A DNA stretch of 10,100 nucleotides. It comes from DASPXY01 sp038227745. GTDB lineage: Bacteria > Planctomycetota > Planctomycetia > Gemmatales > Gemmataceae. Below are positions 1-5,928 of this stretch, piece by piece. The notes under the pieces are model-generated. The model ran no database searches and was not told the DNA's origin. It worked only from the letters and a program-made list of their open reading frames with translations. Position 1 is the stretch's first letter, and each line of letters starts with the position of its first letter. The stretch covers positions 1-10,100 of the forward strand of contig JBBRPS010000349.1 of NCBI GenBank assembly GCA_038227745.1, written 5' to 3'. The position numbers and the translations under genes were made by a program.

Positions 1-61
1 AGCGGGATCTGGCTCACCGCTCGCGGCTAAACGAACGGTCACTCATTTCTGCCGCGGTGTA

Positions 62-2266
62 CTAGTCGTGCAGGTAGGCGGTGCCGCGGTTCAAGGGCGG
101 AGGCACGATCACCGGCGCCGGCGGCAGGGGGGTTGCGACGCTGGAGGGCGGCCAGGCGGCCAACGGCGCGGGCAGCACGAAGACCAGGGTCCCTTCCTTG
201 ACGAGCCGCAGGTGCAGCGGATCGACCGGGCGGCCGTCCCCCGTCGCCAGGGCCACCATCTCCCCCTTCAGCAACCCGGTAAGTTCCTTGCGGCCGATCT
301 CTCTACCCTTCGTGTCCTGGACCCGGACATCGGCGAGGTCATACTGCTCCGGCGCCGTGGTGGACAGGGCCCGGTAGCTGGTGACCGGCTGGCCCTGGGC
401 ATTGACCGTCGTCCGTGGCACGTACGCGACCGCTTCCCGCCACACCGTCAGCCGCCCGTCATCACGCAGCGTCACCAAGATCTGCATGGGCGCCGGGCCG
501 GCCGGGAGGCGCCCGCTCGGCCTCTCCTGTCGCGGCGCCGGTTGCGGACGATCCGTCACGTCAACGGGGCGCTCTTCGCGGGCTGCCGGCGGTGTGACGG
601 CCCTGACCGGGGGCCGCTTCGGCGCGGAGGCGTGCGCGTGTGCCGGCCGCTTGCGCACCTCGGCGAGCCAGGCCGCTTCCAGCTCTTCGACGGACGAATA
701 TCCATAGTGTGCCGCCACCGCCTTGTCCCAGCTCCCCCGGTCGCCCTCCGCCACGAACGCCAGGAAGTCGCCCCGGCTCGCCGACCGCACCAGGAAGTCC
801 GTCAGCGACGAGCCCTGCACCAGCAGGGCCTTGACGTCCGGGCCGTACTCGCGCATCGCCAGCAAGCGGCGCAGGGGCAGCAGGCGCTTGCCGTCCAGGA
901 GTTCCCGCAGCACGCGCTCGTGGCGGGCCCGTGATGTCGCGCTCTCACTGAGGGCGGCCGCCCCCTCGTCCGCCCAGCGCGGGATGGGCCGGCGCGCCCA
1001 GTGAGCGAGGACCGTATGCGTGACCTCGTGGGGGAGGAGGTCGGCCAGAATCGTCTCGACGGGGCCTTCCAGGATCATCTCCTGCCGCAGGACCGTGCCG
1101 CGGTCGAAGACGAAGCTGGTGGCGTGGCCGGCCTCGCGCTCGGTCACGCGCACGCGCACAGGGCACGGCTCGGGCCAGGGCGGCAATTCCTGGCCCAGCC
1201 AGAGCAACGCCTGTTCCTTGCGGCTGCGCTCGGCCCACCGCGCAATTTGCTCGGCGGCGGCACGGGTGGGGGCAGTGACCTCGAAATTGGCCGTGCGGTA
1301 CTTCCCCGTCGCCGGGCGCGGATCGACGGGAGCCGGCGCGGCCTGGAGTACGGGGCCGCGCGGCGCTACCGGCGCCTCCGCGGCCGCAGGCTCTTCGGCG
1401 CCCGCCCGGTAGGCGGCGAGGCCTGCCCCCGCGCCGGCGAGGGCAAGCACCAGGAAAACAGCCGCGAGGATCGTGCATTTCTTCATCAGCATGGCTTTGA
1501 TGACTCCTTCAGCCAGACAGGCGGCGGGGGTCGCAACCAGTTCCGCCGCCCCTCCCTTCCCGGCCGCGAACAGCACCGCGGCCTTGACCGTGAAACTCTC
1601 CAGCGTGGCGGACACGCCTGCCGCACGGGCCTGCGCCCCCAGCGTGGCCGCCAGCGCCGCGGGCAGGGCCAGCCCGCGGCGCGTGAGCCGGCCCCGCAAC
1701 CGCTCCCGTGCCCGCGCCAGCAGCGTGGCCACGGTGCCGCGCGAGCAGCCCAGTCGGTGCGCGGCCTCGGCGTTCGTTCGGCCCTCCAGGTAGCACAACA
1801 CGACGGCATCCCGGTGCCGGGGGGGCAGCCGGCCGATCTCCTCGTCGAGCACGGGCCGCAGGTCGCGCCAGACCAGGGCGTCGTCGGGGTCGACGGGCCG
1901 GCGCGGCGCCGCCTGACTCTCGCGGGCGCGCCGCCGCGCCGCCTCCGCCCTGGCCCGGGCCGCGGTGCGGCAGGCGACGCCGTGCAGCCAGCGCGGTAGC
2001 AACTCGGGGTCGGCGAGCGCGCCGGCCTTGCGGGCCAGCACGAGGAAGGTGGCCTGGAACGCATCGTCGGCGGCGTGCCAGTCGCCCAGCACGCGCCGGC
2101 AGACGCCCAGGACCATCGGACCGTGCCGGCGGACGAGCGCCGCGAAGGCGGCCTCATCGCGGGTGGCCGCGAAGCGCTGCAGGAGCTGGCCGTCCGACAG
2201 GGCGGGGGTGCCGCGGGCGGCGGTGCGCAGGTAGCGGATAACGGGGTCGAGTCGTCCAGCTGGCAT
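62..2266 (-). CDS. ECF sigma factor fused through a membrane helix to an HExxH metallopeptidase-like domain (734 aa)
   Basis: The N-terminus is an ECF-type sigma-70 factor. Region 2 covers about residues 27-97 (DAFQATFLVLARK, then WLHGVACRTAAR). Region 4 covers about 140-195 (LPPRHRDAVVLCYLEGRTN, then a helix-turn-helix with CSRGTVATLLARARERL). A linker typical of Gemmataceae sigma factors leads to one hydrophobic helix at 263-286, preceded by two lysines, so the sigma part should be cytoplasmic. Residues 320-540 resemble a peptidase-MA-like gluzincin: HEVTH at 413-417, with ADEG following and Glu434 as probable third zinc ligand. After a Pro-rich linker, residues 593-700 form another domain ending in VKEGTLVFVLP, which I recall from other planctomycete proteins. 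The frame stays open upstream to 2485, but GGAGG eight bases before the ATG at 2266 and the onset of sigma homology there set the start. Protease activity, zinc binding and promoter targets are inference. Confidence 0.88.
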   Translation of the reverse strand: MPAGRLDPVIRYLRTAARGTPALSDGQLLQRFAATRDEAAFAALVRRHGPMVLGVCRRVLGDWHAADDAFQATFLVLARKAGALADPELLPRWLHGVACRTAARARAEAARRRARESQAAPRRPVDPDDALVWRDLRPVLDEEIGRLPPRHRDAVVLCYLEGRTNAEAAHRLGCSRGTVATLLARARERLRGRLTRRGLALPAALAATLGAQARAAGVSATLESFTVKAAVLFAAGKGGAAELVATPAACLAEGVIKAMLMKKCTILAAVFLVLALAGAGAGLAAYRAGAEEPAAAEAPVAPRGPVLQAAPAPVDPRPATGKYRTANFEVTAPTRAAAEQIARWAERSRKEQALLWLGQELPPWPEPCPVRVRVTEREAGHATSFVFDRGTVLRQEMILEGPVETILADLLPHEVTHTVLAHWARRPIPRWADEGAAALSESATSRARHERVLRELLDGKRLLPLRRLLAMREYGPDVKALLVQGSSLTDFLVRSASRGDFLAFVAEGDRGSWDKAVAAHYGYSSVEELEAAWLAEVRKRPAHAHASAPKRPPVRAVTPPAAREERPVDVTDRPQPAPRQERPSGRLPAGPAPMQILVTLRDDGRLTVWREAVAYVPRTTVNAQGQPVTSYRALSTTAPEQYDLADVRVQDTKGREIGRKELTGLLKGEMVALATGDGRPVDPLHLRLVKEGTLVFVLPAPLAAWPPSSVATPLPPAPVIVPPPLNRGTAYLHD
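1016..1030 (-). other. HEVTH zinc-metallopeptidase motif
   Basis: The minus-strand codons cac-gag-gtc-acg-cat encode HEVTH, residues 413-417 of the sigma fusion protein. This matches the HExxH zinc-site consensus, and an ADEG segment with Glu434 follows 17 residues after the last motif histidine, as expected for a gluzincin. Both elements are intact, which argues against a decayed domain. Confidence 0.75.
1409..1480 (-). other. single transmembrane helix separating sigma and peptidase domains
   Basis: Codons 263-286 of the sigma fusion encode an uninterrupted hydrophobic stretch (ILAAVFLVLALAGAGAGLAA) preceded by KK and followed by an acidic, Ala/Pro-rich stretch. By the positive-inside rule the N-terminal sigma domains stay in the cytoplasm and the metallopeptidase-like domain is exported. 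This is a prediction by eye, without a topology program. Confidence 0.8.
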
Positions 2267-2274
2267 GAGGGAGC

Positions 2275-2279
2275 CCTCC
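2275..2279 (-). promoter_or_regulatory. Shine-Dalgarno GGAGG deciding the sigma-factor start
   Basis: On the minus strand GGAGG lies eight bases before the ATG at 2266. It supports that start over the in-frame ATG at 2485, which would add 73 residues without sigma homology and would run through an intergenic inverted repeat. Confidence 0.7.
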
Positions 2280-2354
2280 CTGGCGCGTGCGTGCGTCTCT
2301 CTATTACTGCGCGGAAGTCGATGAGTGCTGTCAGTTTTTTTCTCAACGGCCCGG

Positions 2355-2406
2355 GAGAAGCCTGCCAGCGGAACGGCCTCCGTGCTGTTTCGCTGGCACG
2401 CTTCTC
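2355..2406. repeat. 20-bp-arm inverted repeat between bluB and the sigma gene
   Basis: The arms at 2355-2374 (GAGAAGCCTGCCAGCGGAAC) and 2387-2406 are reverse complements with two mismatches, around a 12-base loop. T-runs on the plus strand flank it on both sides (about 2335-2342 and 2412-2421). For minus-strand transcription from bluB the hairpin is followed by A's, so it is not a standard terminator for bluB. For plus-strand transcription the second T-run follows about five bases after the stem. It could be a dispersed palindromic repeat, a structured leader of the sigma gene, or a binding site for a dimeric regulator. Confidence 0.7.
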
Positions 2407-2477
2407 CCCGCTCGTTGTTTTTTGCCGTCGCATGAAGGGAAAGCGGCCGGGGCGCTCGCGGAGGGGGGGCCTGCCGG

Positions 2478-3149
2478 TCACCCATCCGCGGGCGCGGTTC
2501 GGCCCCAGCGGTCGTGGAAGACCAGCTCGTCGAGCGGCACCTCGGGCAACCAGCCGGCGGTCTTCAGCTCCGGCTCGTGCGCGAAGCCGTCCGTGTAGCC
2601 GACGCACAGGTAAGCGACGGGCACCACGCCCTCGGGCAGGTCGAGGATCTGCCGCAGTTCGTCCGGCCGGAGGATGCTGACCCACCCGACGCCGACCCCC
2701 TCCGCGCGCGCCGCCAGCCACAGGTTCTGCACGGCACAGACCGTGCTGAAGAGGTCCATGTCGGGCTGGCACGTCCGCCCCAGCACGACGGGGCCGAACC
2801 GGCCCCGGTCGCAGGTCACGCAGAGGTTGAGCGGGGAGTCGAGGATGCCTTCCAGTTTCAGAGCGGAGTAGCGGTCGCGGCGCTCGGGCGGGAACAGTTC
2901 GCGGGCCTCGGCGTTGGCGCGGAGGAACGCTTGGTAGACGGCCTGGCGCACCTGCCGGTCGCGCAGCAGCAGGAAGTTCCAGGGCTGCATGTAGCCGACC
3001 GAGGGGGCCTGCGCGGCGGCCCGCAGGAGGCGGCGCAGCACCTCGTCGGCGATGGTGTCGGGGCGGAAGCGGCGCACGTCGCGGCGCTCGGCGATGGCGC
3101 GGTAGACGGCGGCCCGCTCCGCGTCGGAGAAGGCGTGGGGGTTGCTCAT
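2478..3149 (-). CDS. bluB: 5,6-dimethylbenzimidazole synthase BluB (nitroreductase fold, 223 aa)
   Basis: BluB cleaves reduced FMN with oxygen to make 5,6-dimethylbenzimidazole, the lower ligand of vitamin B12, in the cytoplasm. The sequence carries the family signatures in order: RRDVRRFRPD at 22-31, PSVGYMQPWNF at 49-59, LKLEGILDSP at 97-106, and a block at 123-159 that includes LGRTCQPDMDLFSTVCAVQN and GVGVGWVSI. The length of 223 residues is normal for the family. The frame is open up to 3218, but homology begins at the Met at 3149, so I chose that start. No strong ribosome site precedes it. A possible promoter lies directly upstream. No other cobalamin genes are present, so this is a stand-alone bluB. 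It is followed, 211 bases on, by the sigma gene on the same strand. A general nitroreductase is the alternative but fits the motifs less well. Confidence 0.9.
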   Translation of the reverse strand: MSNPHAFSDAERAAVYRAIAERRDVRRFRPDTIADEVLRRLLRAAAQAPSVGYMQPWNFLLLRDRQVRQAVYQAFLRANAEARELFPPERRDRYSALKLEGILDSPLNLCVTCDRGRFGPVVLGRTCQPDMDLFSTVCAVQNLWLAARAEGVGVGWVSILRPDELRQILDLPEGVVPVAYLCVGYTDGFAHEPELKTAGWLPEVPLDELVFHDRWGRTAPADG

Positions 3150-3158
3150 AGACCGCCG

Positions 3159-3187
3159 ATTGTCGCCCAGACCGGGCCGCGATGCAA
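3159..3187 (-). promoter_or_regulatory. candidate sigma-70-like promoter for bluB
   Basis: On the minus strand TTGCAT is followed after 17 bases by GACAAT, which ends nine bases before the bluB ATG at 3149. If it is used, transcription would start at or very near the start codon, giving a nearly leaderless mRNA and explaining the lack of a clear ribosome site. The match is partial (3/6 and 4/6 to consensus) and untested. Just upstream, 3204-3213 is a perfect 10-bp palindrome (ACAGGCCTGT) that could be an operator. Confidence 0.3.
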
Positions 3188-3236
3188 CCCGACTCGTTCG
3201 GTGACAGGCCTGTGTCAATTCAGGGGCGCTGCGGCG

Positions 3237-3263
3237 CGGCCGGGGGGCAGCGACCCCCGGCCG
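3237..3263 (-). terminator. GC-rich hairpin downstream of the TIGR03000 gene
   Basis: Ten-base arms (3237-3246 and 3254-3263, CGGCCGGGGG pairing with CCCCCGGCCG) enclose a seven-base loop. It lies about 37 bases beyond the stop codon of the TIGR03000 gene in the direction of transcription and before bluB. No T-tract follows, so it may be a Rho-assisted or processing hairpin and not a classical intrinsic terminator. Confidence 0.4.
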
Positions 3264-3299
3264 GACATCCTCCGCAACCTACCCACGCCGCACGGCCGG

Positions 3300-4409
3300 T
3301 CAGCGGCCCCGAGGCGAGGACCGGCCCCCCGTCGGCGGCGTTTGCAGGAGCGGGAAGGACACCCACGACACCTCCCCGGGCCGCACCACCACGCGCACGC
3401 TTTCCGCGACGACCTGCCCCCCGCGGACCAGTTCCGCCCGCAGGTCGTAGTAGGACGCGCTCCCCGCCTCCAGCGGCGGCGTCGTGAAGGTGGCTTCGGG
3501 TCCCCCGGCCTCGACCGGCCGGTCGTCGATAAACAGCCTGGTCCCCGGCGCCAGCTGGACGACCAGCTTCGCGCCGGCCGTTGCCGCCGGTCGCGCCGCC
3601 GCTTGCCGGTAAGCCATAGGCTGGACTGCCGGCGCGGTGCTGCCACTCCGGGGCGCCGCGCGGGCCGCGTCGGCGACCATCGCGTCTGACGCGACGGCGG
3701 GGAGCACGTCGCCCTGTGACCAGTGTGGGCACGGGCCGCTGTCCGCGCTCGTCGCGAGGCCGCCACTCAGGACGATGGCACCCAGGGAAGCTCGCACCGG
3801 GACGTCCTTCGGCTGACTCTTCGTGTCGGGCACCTGGGCGGGGACGGGCGTCCCCAGGTAGGCCAGCATGGGCATGAGAGCCAACCGGGACGAGTCCGCC
3901 CTCGAAGACCGGGCGGTGCCGCTCTCCAACTGCGGGAAGGAAACCCACGACTCCTGCCCGGGCTGAACCATCACGCGCACGCTGTCGCTGACAGTTTCAC
4001 CGTTCCTGACCAGCTCGGCCCGGACCTGGTACGAGTACGTCCCGCCGACTACCAGAGGCGGCGTGGAGAATGTGGTCGTTCCCGCCGCGCCATCCACCGG
4101 CCGGTCATCGACGAACAGCTGGGCCCCGCGCGGCAGCGAGACGGTCAGTTTCGCGACGGCTGCGGCCGCGCCCGGCACGCCGCTCGTGCCGAAATGCGCG
4201 GACTCGGCCGGGTTCGCTCCGGCCCCGCCGTCGGCGGGGGCGGCCACGGGGGGCTCGCGCGTGGAGTAGTTCATGGGGACGCGGTTGCAGGCAGAGGTCA
4301 GCGGTCCCAGGGATATGCGCCCCATGAGCGGAGGCATCGAGGTTACCACCGGCGCAGGGTCCGCTCCGGGGAGCCAGACCGCCGCCAACAGGAGCACCGT
4401 CGCGCTCAT
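3300..4409 (-). CDS. secreted protein with two TIGR03000 domains (369 aa)
   Basis: A short signal-like N-terminus (MSATVLLLAAVWLPGADPAP) precedes two copies of the planctomycete-specific TIGR03000 domain. Copy one is at residues 87-158 (KLTVSLPRGAQLFVDDRPVD to SWVSFPQ). Copy two is at 281-352 (KLVVQLAPGTRLFIDDRPVE to SWVSFPL). Both share the pattern of a beta-rich core with LFxDDRPV, TPPL, Y..RAELVR and a final SWVSF. Their function is unknown; the fold looks like a small extracellular beta-sandwich. The linker of about 120 residues contains hydrophobic stretches (ALMPMLAYLGTP, ASLGAIVLSGGLA) that resemble a second export signal, which hints that the gene arose by joining two paralogues. The start at 4409 has GGAGG nine bases upstream (4419-4423) and sits where the hydrophobic signal begins; the frame is open to 4739 but that extension is Arg-rich and lacks features. 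Confident on the domain, not on the role. Confidence 0.82.
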   Translation of the reverse strand: MSATVLLLAAVWLPGADPAPVVTSMPPLMGRISLGPLTSACNRVPMNYSTREPPVAAPADGGAGANPAESAHFGTSGVPGAAAAVAKLTVSLPRGAQLFVDDRPVDGAAGTTTFSTPPLVVGGTYSYQVRAELVRNGETVSDSVRVMVQPGQESWVSFPQLESGTARSSRADSSRLALMPMLAYLGTPVPAQVPDTKSQPKDVPVRASLGAIVLSGGLATSADSGPCPHWSQGDVLPAVASDAMVADAARAAPRSGSTAPAVQPMAYRQAAARPAATAGAKLVVQLAPGTRLFIDDRPVEAGGPEATFTTPPLEAGSASYYDLRAELVRGGQVVAESVRVVVRPGEVSWVSFPLLQTPPTGGRSSPRGR

Positions 4410-4674
4410 CGCCGTTCCCCTCCCCGCGCAAGTGGAGCCGCCCGGAAAATCCGGGACGTCTGTCTTTGAGGTTCGGCTGCCCCCGTCTTTTCGCTGGAGG
4501 GGTTCCCGCGCCCCTACAACCCGTCCAACCGGTGCTGGGCGGAATACGCGGAACTCTTTTCCCGTCTTGACACGATGCGCGGTAAGCGGGGGAAAGCGCG
4601 AAACCCAGGGAGAATCGCGCGCACGGCGGCGGCTGGCACGCCGTTCGCTACGCATCAGGTGAGGGATTCGCGAC

Positions 4675-4680
4675 AGGAGG
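4675..4680 (+). promoter_or_regulatory. Shine-Dalgarno AGGAGG of the small Cys/His protein gene
   Basis: A perfect AGGAGG eight bases before the ATG at 4689 is the main reason to call this small gene real and to prefer this start over an in-frame ATG at 4575. Confidence 0.7.
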
Positions 4681-4688
4681 GGCTGGCG

Positions 4689-4886
4689 ATGGCAGAAGTT
4701 TGCCGATGTGAACACACCCGGGACCGGCACGCCGACCACTTCAACCCGCTCCAGGCCGTGCCCCTCGCCAAGACCGAGTCCGACGACGCGGCGGACGCGG
4801 AAGACCTGCCGGTCGTCGTCCGCGGCGCGGGGGAGTGTACCGTGGCAGGGTGCGGTTGCCGGCAGTTCGTTGCGGATGAAGGCTGA
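4689..4886 (+). CDS. small Cys/His-rich, probably zinc-binding protein (65 aa)
   Basis: I do not recognise a named family. The 65-residue product begins with C-x-C-x-H (CRCEH, residues 5-9), continues with RDRHADHF, has an acidic middle (SDDAADAED, 31-39) and ends with ECTVAGCGCRQFV, giving a second cluster of three cysteines at 50, 55 and 57. Paired Cys/His clusters at the two ends of such a small protein suggest one structural zinc site. A strong ribosome-binding site supports expression. It is divergent from the TIGR03000 gene, sharing a 279-base upstream region, and convergent with the 83-residue membrane protein gene whose stop lies 27 bases away. It has no signal peptide, so it is probably cytoplasmic. 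Possible roles include a protein-protein or nucleic-acid adaptor; none can be chosen from sequence. Confidence 0.6.
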   Translation: MAEVCRCEHTRDRHADHFNPLQAVPLAKTESDDAADAEDLPVVVRGAGECTVAGCGCRQFVADEG

Positions 4887-4913
4887 CCGCGGCGGCCCGT
4901 CAAGGTGCGTGGA

Positions 4914-5165
4914 TCAGGTCTGGAACACCCAGAGGAAGGCGAACACCATCGCCATCAGCATGAATACGGGGGAGGACGCCGCGAAGAGGCACAGCGTGAT
5001 CCGCGAGTACCAGAACTCCAGCCGCCGCGAGCGGAACTGGATGCCCCCGAAGGCGTCGATCAGGTAGGCCAGCAAAACGAGCGAGTAGACGCCGGCAATC
5101 AGCAGCGCGCGCCACACAGTTCCGAATTCGATCAGGGTGTCCGTCAGGGGGTCCTTTCCAAGCAT
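4914..5165 (-). CDS. small membrane protein with two predicted helices (83 aa)
   Basis: No family is recognised. The product has two hydrophobic segments, about residues 19-38 (RALLIAGVYSLVLLAYLIDA) and 55-81 (RITLCLFAASSPVFMLMAMV, FAFLWVF), joined by a basic loop (RSRRLEFW). By the positive-inside rule this gives a hairpin with both ends outside and the loop in the cytoplasm. The base pattern and hydrophobicity contrast with the surrounding non-coding sequence, which favours a real gene. The frame is open to 5420, but that extension reads through the 52-bp palindrome and has no membrane or family features, so I start at the ATG at 5165, preceded by a weak GGGAG. A candidate promoter lies about 400 bases upstream, so its mRNA may have a long structured leader. 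Confidence 0.6.
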   Translation of the reverse strand: MLGKDPLTDTLIEFGTVWRALLIAGVYSLVLLAYLIDAFGGIQFRSRRLEFWYSRITLCLFAASSPVFMLMAMVFAFLWVFQT

Positions 5166-5252
5166 TATTCCGCTCCCACAATCGTTGTGGTCAAGTTCTT
5201 TAAGGATGTCTCCTCGACGCGCGTCGAGGCGGGCCTCATCGCTTCCCGGTGG

Positions 5253-5264
5253 TATCAAGCCGGC
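5253..5264 (+). repeat. 12-bp direct repeat, left copy (TATCAAGCCGGC)
   Basis: TATCAAGCCGGC occurs here and again at 5355-5366, bracketing the 52-bp palindrome almost symmetrically (14 and 24 bases away). This could be a target-site duplication, or part of the repeat element itself. Confidence 0.6.
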
Positions 5265-5278
5265 AAGGAAGTTCGTCC

Positions 5279-5330
5279 CGTAGGACGGCTCTCCTGAGCC
5301 GTCCGGACGGCTCAGGAGAGCCGTCCTACG
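5279..5330. repeat. perfect 52-bp palindrome
   Basis: The 26-base left arm at 5279-5304 (beginning CGTAGGACGGCTCTCCTGAG) is the exact reverse complement of 5305-5330, with no spacer. Pairing continues imperfectly outward, as both flanks contain CCGGC-type segments. No transposase gene is nearby and no T-tract follows. It resembles a non-autonomous palindromic repeat (REP- or MITE-like), of which planctomycete genomes hold many. If transcribed on the minus strand it would form a very stable hairpin in the leader of the 83-residue membrane protein mRNA. Confidence 0.85.
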
Positions 5331-5354
5331 TGAGCCTCTTTCTGGCCGGGGGAA

Positions 5355-5366
5355 TATCAAGCCGGC
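5355..5366 (+). repeat. 12-bp direct repeat, right copy (TATCAAGCCGGC)
   Basis: An exact second copy of the repeat at 5253-5264, on the right of the palindrome and in the same orientation. Confidence 0.6.
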
Positions 5367-5579
5367 CGCCAGGGTTGGGTTCCATTCGGCAGCCGTCCCG
5401 GTCCCCTGGGATGGGGTCACCGACGTTCAGAGGGAGAGATGCGCGCCGAAGGCGTGCAGTTCTCTATGGCGGCAACGGACCCGTCTGGTCATGCGTCGGC
5501 ACACCGACACTCATGACGGTGACGGCAGGGAATGCTGTTACTCATCAGGACCGCGTCCACAAGGCGGACGCCAACTGTC

Positions 5580-5607
5580 ATTATAGGGCGTCGCGCGCGG
5601 GTTACAA
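5580..5607 (-). promoter_or_regulatory. candidate promoter with perfect TATAAT box
   Basis: On the minus strand TTGTAA (4/6 to the -35 consensus) is followed after 16 bases by TATAAT (6/6). In sequence this GC-rich a perfect -10 box with a plausible -35 is unlikely to be chance alone. Transcription would begin near 5573 and run through the palindrome to the 83-residue membrane protein gene at 5165. Confidence 0.4.
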
Positions 5608-5790
5608 GGTTTCTGTGGCGGCCGGCAGTCAGGGGATTGGCGGGGCCGACGTACCAGGCGAACGGTCGGCGTAAGGGCCAGGCCGGCTGGAACCGCCGCA
5701 AGTTGGGCAAACGGTAGCGGGTCGGGATGTCGGAGGGCTTCCGCAGCCCCCTTGCCTTGCCCATCGTCCCGTCCTTGCCCGCATTTCGTC

Positions 5791-5817
5791 TTGTTTTTTT
5801 CACCCCGGGTCGATAAT
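5791..5817 (+). promoter_or_regulatory. weak promoter candidate upstream of the secreted protein gene
   Basis: GATAAT (5812-5817, 5/6 to -10 consensus) lies 15 bases after TTGTTT (5791-5796, 3/6). It would give a leader of roughly 100 bases before the ATG at 5929. The poor -35 and short spacer make this uncertain. Confidence 0.22.
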
Positions 5818-5928
5818 GCTCCTACCCGCCGTGGACCGGCCCCGCACCGGCCGGTTCTCGGGGGCGGCGCTCCTGTCGCGCGGCCCCGCAGTCCGGGCGG
5901 TCAGTCCCCTGTTCCCGATCCTGCGCAC

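Larger units (their letters stand above)
5166..5928. other. gene-poor stretch with palindrome, repeats and promoter candidates
   Basis: I find no convincing gene in these 763 bases. Open frames here, such as one of 104 codons on the minus strand at 5489-5803, lack a good ribosome site, domain signatures or a sensible composition. The stretch does contain the 52-bp palindrome with flanking direct repeats, a consensus-like minus-strand promoter near 5580-5607, and an imperfect inverted repeat at 5488-5517 (GTCATG and GTCGG pairing with CCGAC and CATGAC). There is also a short hairpin at 5553-5571 (GCGTCC/GGACGC) and a T-run at 5794-5800. It may be a landing zone for small repeats or the remains of a lost gene. 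Confidence 0.5.

Noticed and set aside
1001..1999. 332-codon open frame on the plus strand opposite the sigma gene
   Set aside because: It lies fully antisense to the sigma/peptidase gene, is low-complexity Arg/Gly/Ala-rich and shows no domain. It is a by-product of high GC.
3150..3299. cobalamin riboswitch before bluB
   Set aside because: I looked for a B12-box-like motif on the minus strand and saw none; the gap is also short for a full riboswitch.
2514..3689. 391-codon plus-strand open frame
   Set aside because: It spans bluB, an intergenic gap and part of the TIGR03000 gene in antisense, which no real gene would do without a recognisable domain.
5510..5550. hammerhead ribozyme core
   Set aside because: The minus strand has CTGATGAG, but no GAAA core or closing stems follow at the right distance.
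5489..5803. 104-codon minus-strand open frame
   Set aside because: No ribosome site, no motif, basic mixed composition, and it contains the promoter candidate within it.
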